Assembly (NCBI RefSeq): GCF_000718635.1
Contig: NZ_JOBF01000005.1
Span: 62,001-126,000 of the forward strand
Direction: 5' to 3'
Length of the DNA: 64,000 nt
Source: Streptomyces varsoviensis
GTDB taxonomy: Bacteria; Actinomycetota; Actinomycetes; Streptomycetales; Streptomycetaceae
The notes under the pieces were generated by a model. The model was given only the letters and a program-made list of their open reading frames with translations, did not search any database and was not told the origin of the DNA. The translations under genes and the position numbers were made by a program. Every line of letters starts with the position of its first letter. Positions within the stretch are counted from its first letter, which is position 1. Positions 23,510-31,822 of the stretch are shown here, in pieces.

Positions 23510-25666
23510 GTGCTCTCGCACGCCCAGGGGCAGAACTCGGCAGAGACCCAGGTACCGGCCCCGGACCCGGAGCTGGGTCTGGACCCGGCCTCGGAGACCG
23601 ACCAGGCCCAGGCCCAGACCCCGGAGACCAACCCGCTGGACCGGGAACGGGCCCACCTCACCGCGTCCCGCGCCGCGCTGCGGGCCATGCGCGCGGACGT
23701 CGAGTCCCTCGACATCAAGGACGTCACGGCGAACTGGGTCAACGCCGAAGTGCTCCAGAACCAGATCGAGGACCGGATCAAGGCGCTGGCCGACCTGGCC
23801 CACACGCCGCTGTTCTTCGGCCGCCTGGACTACGGGCACGCGCCCGGCACGGAGCTGGCCGAGGGGGCGGAGGGCGAGCAGTTCTACATCGGCCGCCGGC
23901 ACGTCCACGACGCGGACGGCGACCCGATGGTCATCGACTGGCGCGCGCCCGTCTCCCAGCCCTTCTACCAGGCGTCGAAGAAGAACCCGCTGGATGTGCG
24001 GCTGCGCCGGCGCTTCGGCTACACGGGCGGCGAGCTGACGGCGTACGAGGACGAGCACCTCACCGACCGCACGGAGGCCGAGCAGGCCAGCAAGCTGCTC
24101 CAGAGCGAGATCGAGCGGCCGCGCGTCGGGCCGATGCGGGACATCGTCGCGACGATCCAGCCGGAGCAGGACGAGATCGTACGAGCGGGGATCGGCGGCA
24201 CCGTGTGCGTGCAGGGCGCGCCCGGCACCGGGAAGACCGCCGTCGGCCTGCACCGCGTCGCGTACCTCCTGTACGCGCACCGCGACCGGCTCGCCCGTTC
24301 CGGCACTCTCGTCATCGGCCCGAACCGGTCCTTCCTCCACTACATCGAGCAGGTGCTCCCGGCGCTCGGCGAACTCAACGTCGCGCAGGCGACGGTGGAC
24401 GATCTGGTCGCCCACGTGGAGGTGCGCGGTACGGACCCGGCGACGGCGGCCCGTATCAAGGGCGACGCGCGCATGGCCGAGGTGCTGCGGCGGGCGGTGC
24501 GCTCCGGGGTGACGATGCCGACGGAGGCGGTGGTCGTCGTCCGCGGCTCGCGGCGCTGGCGCGTACCGGCGTACGAGGTGGAGGAGATGGTCCAGGAGCT
24601 GCTGGCGCGCGACATCCGGTACGGGGCCGCCCGCGAGGCCCTTCCGCGGCGCATCGCGCACGCCGTGCTCGTACGGATGGAGGAGGCCGGCGAGGCCCCC
24701 GACGACCGGGTGCAGGACTCCGTGGCGCGCAACGCCGCCGTGAAGGCCGCGGTCAAGGCGGTCTGGCCGCCGGTCGACCCCGCGAAGCTGGTGCTGCGGC
24801 TGCTGGGCGACGCGGAGTTCCTGGCGGAGCACGCGGAGGGGGTGCTCACCCCGGAGGAGCAGAAGGAGATCCTGTGGGCGAAGCCCGCGCGCGGCGTGAA
24901 GTCCGCCAAGTGGTCCGCCGCGGACGCCGTGCTGATCGACGAGGCGCAGGACCTCATCGCCCGTACGCACTCGCTCGGGCATGTCGTACTCGACGAGGCG
25001 CAGGACCTGTCCCCCATGCAGTACCGCGCGGTGGGGCGGCGCTGCACGACGGGCTCCGCGACGATCCTCGGCGACCTGGCGCAGGGCACCACGCCGTGGG
25101 CGACGAACAGTTGGGAGGAGGCGCTGACGCACCTCGGCAAGCCGGACGCGACGGTCGAAGAGCTGACCCAGGGCTTCCGCGTGCCGCGCCAGGTCATCGC
25201 GTACGCCTCGCGGCTGCTCCCCGCCATCGCGCCGGGGCTGGCCGAGGCCACCTCCATCCGCGAGGCGGCGGGCGACTTCGCGGTACGGGCCGTGGCCCCC
25301 GACGACCTGGACGCCTCCGTCGTCACCGCCTGCCGCGAAGCGCTCGCCAAGGAGGGCTCCATCGGCCTCATCGCCGCCGACTCCCGCCTCCCGGCCCTGA
25401 CCGAGGCCCTGACCCTGGCCGGCCTGACCCCCCTTGCCCCCGGCGACGAAACCACCCCCGAGGCCCGCCTAACCCTCGTCCCCGCCACCCTCGCCAAGGG
25501 CCTCGAATACGACTACGTGGTCCTCGACGAACCCACCGCCATCATCAACGCCGAACCCGACCAACGCACCGGCCTCCGCCGCCTGTACGTCTCCCTGACC
25601 CGAGCCGTATCGGGCCTGACAGTCCTCCACTCGGCCCCACTGCCGGAGCAGTTGGCGGCGATCTGA
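23510..25666 (+). CDS. HelD/HelR-type RNA polymerase recycling ATPase (UvrD-like)
   Basis: 718 aa from GTG with GGAGG 7 nt upstream. After a Gln/Pro-rich start comes the HelD N-terminal arm (RMRADVESLD-like coil, QIEDRIKALADLAHTPLFFGRLDYG, FYIGRRHVHDADGDPMVIDWRAPVSQPFYQA). SF1 motifs follow: Walker A QGAPGTGKTAVGLHRVAYLL, the Walker B DEAQDL, GDLAQGTTPWATNSW, and LAKGLEYDYVVLDEP with LYVSLTRA near the end. HelD-family proteins free stalled RNA polymerase, and the Streptomyces HelR also displaces rifamycins. DEAQDL occurs twice (LIDEAQDLIARTHSLGHVVL, then DEAQDLSPMQYR). I see no rifamycin-associated inverted repeat upstream. Confidence 0.9.
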   Translation: MLSHAQGQNSAETQVPAPDPELGLDPASETDQAQAQTPETNPLDRERAHLTASRAALRAMRADVESLDIKDVTANWVNAEVLQNQIEDRIKALADLAHTPLFFGRLDYGHAPGTELAEGAEGEQFYIGRRHVHDADGDPMVIDWRAPVSQPFYQASKKNPLDVRLRRRFGYTGGELTAYEDEHLTDRTEAEQASKLLQSEIERPRVGPMRDIVATIQPEQDEIVRAGIGGTVCVQGAPGTGKTAVGLHRVAYLLYAHRDRLARSGTLVIGPNRSFLHYIEQVLPALGELNVAQATVDDLVAHVEVRGTDPATAARIKGDARMAEVLRRAVRSGVTMPTEAVVVVRGSRRWRVPAYEVEEMVQELLARDIRYGAAREALPRRIAHAVLVRMEEAGEAPDDRVQDSVARNAAVKAAVKAVWPPVDPAKLVLRLLGDAEFLAEHAEGVLTPEEQKEILWAKPARGVKSAKWSAADAVLIDEAQDLIARTHSLGHVVLDEAQDLSPMQYRAVGRRCTTGSATILGDLAQGTTPWATNSWEEALTHLGKPDATVEELTQGFRVPRQVIAYASRLLPAIAPGLAEATSIREAAGDFAVRAVAPDDLDASVVTACREALAKEGSIGLIAADSRLPALTEALTLAGLTPLAPGDETTPEARLTLVPATLAKGLEYDYVVLDEPTAIINAEPDQRTGLRRLYVSLTRAVSGLTVLHSAPLPEQLAAI

Positions 25667-25720
25667 GCAGGACTGTGAGCTGGGGCCGGGGGCGGCGCCG
25701 CGCCGAAAGGACGGAATTCT

Positions 25721-26617
25721 TCAGCGTGCGGGGCCGTGCTCCGCGATGAGGGCTTCCACGAGCCAGCAGTGCGCCGCTCCGAGGGTGGGCTCGGCGTCCG
25801 TGGTGATGGTCTTCAGGTGCTGCCAGTAGCGGCGGAACATGGGAATGGTGGTGCGGAACTCCGCCGCCACGGAAGCGCGGAACGCGGGGGTGTTCTCCGC
25901 GCCGCGGCCGCGGGCACAGGCGCCGGAGAAGATGCTCAACGCCTCGCACCTGTGCGGCGCGCGGCCCGCCGCGACAACGGGGGCGGCGCCTTCGGACGCC
26001 TCGATGAGCGCCGCGTACAGCGATGCCTTGTCCCGCACATAGGGCGCGGCCCAGTAGGACAGGAACGCCGGCTCCACTACGAGGGTGTGCAGCTCCGCGT
26101 AGGCCAGCACGGTCTCTGGCGTGGGGGCGCGGGGCGGTTCGGGAACGGCCTGCGCGGTGATGGCGTCGGTCAGGCGGGCGGGTACGGACGCGGGCACGAC
26201 GCGCTCCCACGCCCGCGCGAAGTCCGCGGCGGCTTCCGGCAGGCGTTGGACTCGCGCCAACAGGTGCAGCCGGCGCAGCCGCTCGGGGCCGGTCCCCTCT
26301 TCGACCGCCTGCAACGCGGCCTCGCGCCAGCGGAGTTCGGTCATCTGAGCCCGGGTGCCGGCCAGTTGTTCCGCCACCACGTCGTCGAAGGCGCGGTCCC
26401 CGGCCGCGACCCCGGCGATGGCCGCGATCGGGATGTCCAGCGCGCGCAGGTGCCGTACCAGCCGCAACTGCTCCAACGCCCTCGGCGGGTAGCGGCGGTG
26501 GCCCCCGTCGCTGCGCCGGGCCGTCGGCAGCAGGCCGATGTCGGAGTAGTACCGGATGGTCTTCACCGACAGCCCCGCCCGGGCAGCCAACTCCCCAATC
26601 GACCAAGTGATGCTCAT
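25721..26617 (-). CDS. MerR-family regulator with TipAS-like or unknown C-terminal domain
   Basis: 298 aa from ATG 26617 (GGGGG upstream). ITWSIGELAARAGLSVKTIRYYSDIGLLPTARRSDGGHRRY is a typical MerR DNA-binding start, with RALDIPIAAIAGVAAG in the dimer helix. The long C-terminal region (about 190 residues, helical, with Cys near 240-255: RCEALSIFSGACARG) is larger than in metal-type MerR proteins and probably binds an organic effector. The neighbours give no clear target. Confidence 0.82.
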   Translation of the reverse strand: MSITWSIGELAARAGLSVKTIRYYSDIGLLPTARRSDGGHRRYPPRALEQLRLVRHLRALDIPIAAIAGVAAGDRAFDDVVAEQLAGTRAQMTELRWREAALQAVEEGTGPERLRRLHLLARVQRLPEAAADFARAWERVVPASVPARLTDAITAQAVPEPPRAPTPETVLAYAELHTLVVEPAFLSYWAAPYVRDKASLYAALIEASEGAAPVVAAGRAPHRCEALSIFSGACARGRGAENTPAFRASVAAEFRTTIPMFRRYWQHLKTITTDAEPTLGAAHCWLVEALIAEHGPAR

Positions 26618-26751
26618 CACACCCCCTTGATTCTCCCGTGCGGTGGAGGTCTTAGCGTACGAAGCACCGGGCCGAAGAAGGAATGGCACAACACGGCCGG
26701 GACCCGGCTCCGGTGGCCCGCGGGGGAGCCCACCGGAGCCCACCCGGCCCA

Positions 26752-26898
26752 CCCCCAGCGGTAGCTGGGGGCGCTTGAGGGCACAGGAACGGCCGGGACC
26801 ACCAGCCCGCACCAAACCGACCCGCGGAGCCAAATCAGCCCGCCCGGCGCTTGAGGGCACAGGAAGGGCCGGGCCCACCGGCCCGCACCAAGCCGGCC
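26752..26898. repeat. hairpin plus two 52-bp direct repeats of Streptomyces intergenic type
   Basis: CCCCCAGC-ggta-GCTGGGGG (26752-26771) is a hairpin. Two 52-bp copies (26771-26822, 26847-26898) beginning GCGCTTGAGGGCACAGGAA differ at about five positions. GGCGCTTGAGG-type units recur between Streptomyces genes. The 306-bp gap holds no gene. Confidence 0.75.
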
Positions 26899-26923
26899 GG
26901 CGGGCCCCGCAAAGCCGTGGAGA

Positions 26924-27628
26924 CTAAGCGTCCAGCGCCCGGCGCCAGAGGCGTACCGCGTCGGCGTCGACCGGGGCTTCCCAGCCGGCGGGGCGTGACG
27001 CGACGCCGATGTGGAAGGCGTCTACGCCGGCGGCGCGGAGGGTGGGGACGTGTTCGAGGCGGAGGCCGCCGCCGACGAGCATCTGGGGTTCGTAGCCGGG
27101 GTCGCCGGCGGCGTGGCGGGCCTGTTCGGCGAGGAGGGTTTCGAGGCCGTCGCCGACGCCCGTCGGGGAGCCGGCCGTGAGGTAGGTGTCCAGGCCGGGC
27201 TGGTCGGCGAGTTGTTTGCGCAGGGCGTCGCGGTCGGCGGCCCGGTCCACGGCCCGGTGGAACGTCCAGCGGGCCGCCGGCCCCATCGCCTCGGCGAGGG
27301 CGTCCACCGCCGCCAGGTCCGCCCGCCCGTCCGGCGTGAGGAAGCCGAGGACGAACTCCTCGGCCCCCTCCTCGCGCAGCGCCCGCGCCGCGCCGCAGAG
27401 CGCGTCGAGCGCCGCCGCGTCGCCGGCCGAGAAGCCGTCCGTGGCGCGCAGCATCACGCGCACCCGCAGGGACACGGCGGCGCGCACGGCGGCGAAGGTC
27501 TCGCGGGCGGGGGTCAGGCCGTCGGCAGCCATGTCAGCGACCAGTTCGAGGCGGTCCGCCCCTCCGGCCTCGGCCGCGATCGCGTCCTCCGTACTGAGGG
27601 CGATCACCTCAAGCATTGGTCTAGACAT
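26924..27628 (-). CDS. cutC: CutC family protein
   Basis: 234 aa. LEVIALSTEDAIAAEAGGADRLELV, LRVRVMLRATDGFSAGDA, VLGFLTPDGRADL, TFHRAVDR, TYLTAGSPTGVGDGLETL, MLVGGGLRLEHVPTL and DAFHIGVASR are the CutC blocks. CutC is a TIM-barrel protein linked to copper homeostasis; its chemistry is unsettled. The start is ATG 27628 or ATG 27616. The region carries a DasR-type motif overlapping the first start (27615-27630). Divergent from the HD gene with 58 bp between. Confidence 0.9.
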   Translation of the reverse strand: MSRPMLEVIALSTEDAIAAEAGGADRLELVADMAADGLTPARETFAAVRAAVSLRVRVMLRATDGFSAGDAAALDALCGAARALREEGAEEFVLGFLTPDGRADLAAVDALAEAMGPAARWTFHRAVDRAADRDALRKQLADQPGLDTYLTAGSPTGVGDGLETLLAEQARHAAGDPGYEPQMLVGGGLRLEHVPTLRAAGVDAFHIGVASRPAGWEAPVDADAVRLWRRALDA

Positions 27629-27630
27629 GT
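27615..27630. promoter_or_regulatory. dre-like (DasR) site over the cutC start codon
   Basis: ATTGGTCTAGACATGT matches the DasR consensus core TGGTCTAGACCA at 11 of 12 positions. It covers the cutC ATG at 27628 and lies 57 bp before the HD gene. The match is better than the one before nagK. Confidence 0.5.
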
Positions 27631-27686
27631 AGCACAGCGTGCCACAACCGCGACCACCAGCGAAAGCTGTACCCCACAATTGGCTC

Positions 27687-28358
27687 ATGGCTGCCTCCAC
27701 CGAGCACCCGCCCGGCCCCTCCCCCGCGCTGCTCGCGCGCTGGTCCGACCTGGTCGCCTCGGCGCGCGGCGACGCCGAGGGCCCCGACCCCCGCCCGTAC
27801 GGCGAGAACCTCCTCACCCGTTGGGCCGAACCGCAGCGCCGCTACCACACCACCGCCCACCTCGCCGTCGTCCTCGACCGCGTCGACGAGCTGTCCGCCC
27901 ACGCCGAGAACCCCGCGACCGTGGCCCTCGCCGCCTGGTTCCACGACGCCGTCTACCGCCCCGACCGCTCCGAGAACGAGGAGCGCAGCGCCCGTCTCGC
28001 CGAGCGCGCCCTCCCGGAACTCGGCTTCGACGCGGCCCGTACGGCCGAGGTCGCCCGGCTCGTACGGCTCACCGCCACCCACGCCCCGGAGCCCGACGAC
28101 CGCAACGGCGCGGTCCTGTGCGACGCGAACCTCGCGGTGCTGGCGGGCGCGCCGCAGGAGTACGCGGCGTACGCGGCGGCGGTACGCGCGGAGTACGGCT
28201 TCGTCCCGGACGACGCGTTCCGCGAGGGGCGCGCGCACGTCCTGCGCCGCCTGCTCGCGCTGGAGCGCCTGTTCCGTACGCCCCAGGGGTACGACCGCTG
28301 GGAGCACACGGCCCGCCGCAACATGGCCACGGAACTGGAGCTGCTGTCGGCGCGCTGA
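27687..28358 (+). CDS. predicted metal-dependent HD-superfamily phosphohydrolase
   Basis: 223 aa. RRYHTTAHLAVVLDRVDEL (first His), LAAWFHDAVYRPDRSENEERSARLAERAL (HD) and VLCDANLAVLAGAPQEYAAYAAAVRAEY with VPDDAFREGRAHVLRRLLAL are the signature blocks of COG4339 HD proteins. They are probably phosphomonoesterases or nucleotidases; the substrate is unknown. The ATG at 27687 has no ribosome site and may be leaderless. Divergent from cutC. Confidence 0.82.
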   Translation: MAASTEHPPGPSPALLARWSDLVASARGDAEGPDPRPYGENLLTRWAEPQRRYHTTAHLAVVLDRVDELSAHAENPATVALAAWFHDAVYRPDRSENEERSARLAERALPELGFDAARTAEVARLVRLTATHAPEPDDRNGAVLCDANLAVLAGAPQEYAAYAAAVRAEYGFVPDDAFREGRAHVLRRLLALERLFRTPQGYDRWEHTARRNMATELELLSAR

Positions 28359-28445
28359 GGCCGAACCGGAGCGCCGCACCGCCCCCGCAGAGGCTCATCC
28401 ACCCCACGGGAATACTCCGCCCCATAGGCGACGCTGGCTCCCAAT

Positions 28446-29756
28446 ATGCCCAATGCCCTGCCCAACACCCCTACGTCCCGCATGCCCGTCGCCGTCTACG
28501 TGCTCGGGCTGTCCGTCTTCGCACTCGGAACCTCTGAATTCATGCTCTCGGGGCTGCTCCAGCCCCTGGCACGCGACATGGGCGTATCGATTCCGCAGGC
28601 CGGTCTCCTCGTCTCCGCCTTCGCGATCGGCATGGTCGTGGGCGCCCCCGTACTGGCGGCGGCCACGCTGCGGCTCCCGCGCCGCACCACCCTGATCGCC
28701 CTGCTCGCCATATTCGGCCTGGGCCAGGTCGTCGGCGCGCTGGCCCCCTCGTACGCGGTGCTCTTCGTCTCCCGCGTCGTGAGCGCGCTGGCCTGCGCCG
28801 GTTTCTGGGCGGTGGGCGCGGCCGTCGCCGTGTCGCTGGTGCCGGTCACCGCGCGGGCGCGCGCCATGGCCGTGATGGTCGGCGGATTGTCGATCGCGAA
28901 CATCGCCGGCGTGCCGGCGGGCGCGTTCCTCGGACAGCACGCCGGCTGGCGCGCGGCGTTCTGGGCCGTGGCCGGTCTGTCGCTGCTCGGGCTCATCGGC
29001 GTGACCGCGCTCGTACCCCGCACCAAGCCCGCCACGGGCGCCGACGCGCCCCGGCTCCGTACCGAGCTGTCCATCTACCGCGACCGCCAGGTGTGGCTCG
29101 CGCTCACCGCCACCGCGCTCAACGGCGCGGCCGTCTTCTGCCTCTTCTCCTACCTCGCGCCGCTGCTCACCGAGACCGCCGGGATGAAGGAGAGCCTTGT
29201 CCCGATGGTGCTGGCGCTCTTCGGCGTCGGCGCGCTGATCGGCACCGCCGTCGGCGGCCGGGTCGCCGACGCGCACCTCTTCGGCACGATGTACGCGGGC
29301 ATCACCGCCTCCACCGTCGTCCTCGCGATCCTGGCCCTGACGGCGCACAGCGCCCCGGCCGCCGTCGTACTGGCCCTGATGCTCGGCGTCTCCGCCTTCA
29401 CGACCGCGCCCGCGCTCAACGCCCGGATGTTCAACGTCGCCGCCGCCGCGCCGACGCTCGCGGGCGCGACCACCACCTCCGCCTTCAACATCGGCAACAC
29501 GCTCGGCCCCTGGCTCGGCGGCCTCGTCATCGGCGCGGGCTGGGGATACCCGGCGGTGGCCTGGACGGGCGCGGCGCTCGCGGCGGGCGCCGTGGCCACG
29601 ACGGCCGTCGCCTCGCGCCTGCACCGCGCGAGCGCCGCGGGCACCTCGTCGTCCCGGCTGGTCGCCTCCTCCGCGGACTCGGCGCACGCGGCGCCCTCAC
29701 TGGAGAAGGACTCGCTGGAGAAGCCGGCCTGCGCCACGACCGCCACGACCGACTGA
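28446..29756 (+). CDS. MFS efflux transporter, Cmx/CmrA-like
   Basis: 436 aa with about twelve membrane segments. MPVAVYVLGLSVFALGTSEFM with SGLLQPLARDMGVSIPQAGLLVSAFAIGMVVGAP is the start seen in chloramphenicol-resistance and arabinose-type DHA1 exporters. RLPRRTTLIALLAIFGLG is the inter-helix motif A region and SRVVSALACAGFWAVGAAVAVSLVP follows. The C-terminal tail (ASSADSAHAAPSLEKDSLEKPA) is polar. ATG 28446 and 28482 are both possible. The drug is unknown; chloramphenicol is an analogy only. Confidence 0.85.
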   Translation: MPNALPNTPTSRMPVAVYVLGLSVFALGTSEFMLSGLLQPLARDMGVSIPQAGLLVSAFAIGMVVGAPVLAAATLRLPRRTTLIALLAIFGLGQVVGALAPSYAVLFVSRVVSALACAGFWAVGAAVAVSLVPVTARARAMAVMVGGLSIANIAGVPAGAFLGQHAGWRAAFWAVAGLSLLGLIGVTALVPRTKPATGADAPRLRTELSIYRDRQVWLALTATALNGAAVFCLFSYLAPLLTETAGMKESLVPMVLALFGVGALIGTAVGGRVADAHLFGTMYAGITASTVVLAILALTAHSAPAAVVLALMLGVSAFTTAPALNARMFNVAAAAPTLAGATTTSAFNIGNTLGPWLGGLVIGAGWGYPAVAWTGAALAAGAVATTAVASRLHRASAAGTSSSRLVASSADSAHAAPSLEKDSLEKPACATTATTD

Positions 29757-29820
29757 GACGGACCCGCCGCTGAGACGGTCCCGCCGCTGAGGCGGACCCG
29801 CCGCTGAGGCGGACCCGCCG
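29753..29820. repeat. four 17-bp tandem repeats after the MFS gene
   Basis: CTGAGRCGGWCCCGCCG occurs four times without gaps, starting over the MFS stop codon. Each unit holds CGGNCCCG and can fold, so the array may act as a multi-hairpin terminator. TTACGCGCAGGGGC-type copies follow (about 29823-29860). Confidence 0.85.
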
Positions 29821-29883
29821 CTTTACGCGCAGGGGCCCGGGCTTACGCGCAGGGGCTTACGGCCACGGGCCGGGGATCGCGTT

Positions 29884-30147
29884 TCATCCCCGGCCCTTGG
29901 CCCGCCGCAGCCCCGCTGCCGTCAACCGCCGCACCAGTTCCTTGCTGCCGACCTCCACGGCCCCGGCCCGTACGGCGTCCGCGTACCGCGTCGACGGCAG
30001 GTCGTAGTGGTCCCGGTCGAAGGCGCGCGGCGGGCACCCTATGCCCGCCGCGAAGGCGTGCAGTTCGTCGTACGACACGTCGCTGACCAGGTGCGACCAC
30101 AGCCGCCCGTGCCCCGGCCAGGTCGGCGGGTCGAGGTACACGGTCAC
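29884..30147 (-). CDS. DUF4031 protein
   Basis: 87 aa from GTG 30147: VTVYLDPPTWPGHGRLWSHLVSD, LHAFAAGIGCPPRAFDRDHYDLP, RYADAVRAGAVEVGSKELVRRL. This is the DUF4031 pattern (pfam). The start overlaps the stop of the upstream gene in GTGA, so the two are coupled. Function unknown. Confidence 0.85.
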   Translation of the reverse strand: MTVYLDPPTWPGHGRLWSHLVSDVSYDELHAFAAGIGCPPRAFDRDHYDLPSTRYADAVRAGAVEVGSKELVRRLTAAGLRRAKGRG

Positions 30148-30527
30148 GAGGGCCCGCCGCCCGGCTCGTCGGCGGGGCCCCGCCCCAGCCGTCCGACGGG
30201 CGCGACGACCACCCCGACCTTGCCGCAGACCCAGTGCGGGTCCGGGCCCAGCTCGGGCTCCACGTCCAGCGCGTGCGGGCTGCCGTCTCCCACGCAGACC
30301 GGGCACAGCGGCCACCGCCCGTACCGCTCCAGCAGCGCGTCCTGTACGTCCTGGGCGACGAGCCCGGCCACGAACTCGGCGCCCTGCGGCCACTGCTCGA
30401 CCCACCACCGGCGGTGCGCGACGGCGTCCTCCACGAGCGATACGACGTCGGCCTCGGCGACCTCACCGGCCACCAGGTCGGCGAGGATGAGCGCCCGCGC
30501 CGTGTGCAATGACTGTTCGAGCTCCAT
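30144..30527 (-). CDS. conserved hypothetical protein, coupled to DUF4031
   Basis: 127 aa from ATG 30527 (30536 is also possible). MELEQSLHTARALILADLVAGEVAEADVV is helical. CPVCVGDGSPHALDVEPELGPDPHWVCG gives C-x2-C and a later Cys and His that could bind zinc. The tail is Gly/Pro-rich. It precedes and overlaps the DUF4031 gene. Family unknown. Confidence 0.6.
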   Translation of the reverse strand: MELEQSLHTARALILADLVAGEVAEADVVSLVEDAVAHRRWWVEQWPQGAEFVAGLVAQDVQDALLERYGRWPLCPVCVGDGSPHALDVEPELGPDPHWVCGKVGVVVAPVGRLGRGPADEPGGGPS

Positions 30528-30595
30528 GCCTTCCATTGTCGCGCGGACGCCTCACCCGGGGCGAAAGTCCCCTTCGTCGCGCTGTCCACAGGGGG

Positions 30596-30627
30596 TTGAC
30601 GGGGCCCCGCCCTGAAAATATCTTTCA
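30596..30627 (+). promoter_or_regulatory. murR promoter with palindromic operator, near-leaderless start
   Basis: TTGACG (30596-30601), a 17-bp spacer and TATCTT (30619-30624) is a near-consensus promoter. TGAAA-atatc-TTTCA (30613-30627) overlaps the -10 and ends at the ATG (30628). The transcript should start at about 30630, so translation is probably leaderless from ATG 30628 or GTG 30631. The palindrome is a likely MurR operator. Confidence 0.75.
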
Positions 30628-31557
30628 ATGGTGAGCAGTGAACTGAAGGAAACTTTCGCAGCAGCCGGTTCCACGCCGCCACCCCCGGCGACCCTGGCGG
30701 CCAGGGTCCGCACGCTCGGGCCCTCCATGACCCGCTCCATGCAGCGCGTCGCCGAGGCCGTGGCCCAGGACCCGGCCGGCTGCGCCGCGCTCACCGTCAC
30801 CGCCCTCGCGGAGCGCACGGGCACGAGTGAGGCCACGGTCGTCCGGACGGCCCGCACGCTCGGCTATCCCGGCTACCGCGATCTGCGGCTGGCGCTCGCC
30901 GCCCTCGCCGCGCAGCAGGCGGCCGGCCGCGCCCCGGCCGTCACCGCCGACATCGCCGTCGACGACTCCATCATCGACGTCGTCGCCAAGCTCGCCCATG
31001 AGGAACAGCAGTGCCTCGCCGACACCGCCGCCGGGCTCGACACCACGCAGTTGGAGTCCGCGATCGCGGCGCTCGTCGGGGCGCGGCGCATCGATGTGTA
31101 CGGCATCGGGGCGTCCAGCCTCGTCGGCCAGGACCTCGTGCAGAAGCTGCTGCGCATCGGCCTCATCGCGCACTCCCACTCCGACCCGCACCTGGCGGTC
31201 ACCAACGCCGTGCAGTTGCGCGCCGGGGACGTCGCCATCGCCATCACGCACTCGGGGCGGACGACGGACGTCATAGAGCCGCTGCGCGCCGCCTTCGACC
31301 AGGGGGCCACCACGGTCGCGATCACGGGCCGCCCCGACGGGGACATCGCGCAGTACGCGGACCACATCCTCACCACCTCCACCGCGCGCGAGAGCGAGCT
31401 GCGCCCGGCCGCCATGTCGAGCCGTACGAGCCAGCTCCTGGTCGTGGACTGCCTGTTCATAGGGGTGGCGCAGCGTACGTACGAGACGGCCGCGCCGGCG
31501 CTGTCCGCCTCGTACGAGGCGCTGGCCCACCGCCGCGACCCACGCGCGGGCCGCTGA
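30628..31557 (+). CDS. murR: MurR/RpiR-family regulator of MurNAc use
   Basis: 309 aa. The RpiR helix-turn-helix is near residues 30-90 (MTRSMQRVAEAVAQDP, TALAERTGTSEATVVRTARTLGYPGYRDLRLAL). The SIS sugar-phosphate domain follows (RRIDVYGIGASSLVGQDLVQKL, DVAIAITHSGRTTDVIEPLRAA, HILTTSTARESELRPAAMSSR). It stands upstream of murQ and a PTS gene, the E. coli murR/murQ/murP set. It probably senses MurNAc-6-P and controls the cluster. A good promoter with an overlapping palindrome precedes it. Confidence 0.85.
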   Translation: MVSSELKETFAAAGSTPPPPATLAARVRTLGPSMTRSMQRVAEAVAQDPAGCAALTVTALAERTGTSEATVVRTARTLGYPGYRDLRLALAALAAQQAAGRAPAVTADIAVDDSIIDVVAKLAHEEQQCLADTAAGLDTTQLESAIAALVGARRIDVYGIGASSLVGQDLVQKLLRIGLIAHSHSDPHLAVTNAVQLRAGDVAIAITHSGRTTDVIEPLRAAFDQGATTVAITGRPDGDIAQYADHILTTSTARESELRPAAMSSRTSQLLVVDCLFIGVAQRTYETAAPALSASYEALAHRRDPRAGR

Positions 31558-31822
31558 GGCGGCCGGCATCGGGGCGCGCCGCAGCCGGGCCCGTACGAGC
31601 GGTACCGACACCCTGTCCGTACGAGAGGCACGGCCCCCGGGCCCGTACGAGCACTACCGCCGCCCGCCCGTACGAGCACTACCGCCGCCCGGCCCGTACG
31701 CGACAACAGCGCCCCGCCCGTAACCCGCCCACCGACACCCGACACCCACCACCGACGCCCCTCCCCCCACGCCCGTACCAAAGATGTCGCCAGCAGAGAA
31801 GCAGAGAAAGAGCCGCACTGCC
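31558..31822. repeat. GTACG-rich direct repeats between murR and murQ
   Basis: Copies of CCCGTACGAGCACTACCGCC occur near 31645 and 31668, with looser CCGTACGAG units from 31590. These repeats separate murR from murQ by 265 bp and may be a terminator or spacer. No gene is seen. Confidence 0.5.
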
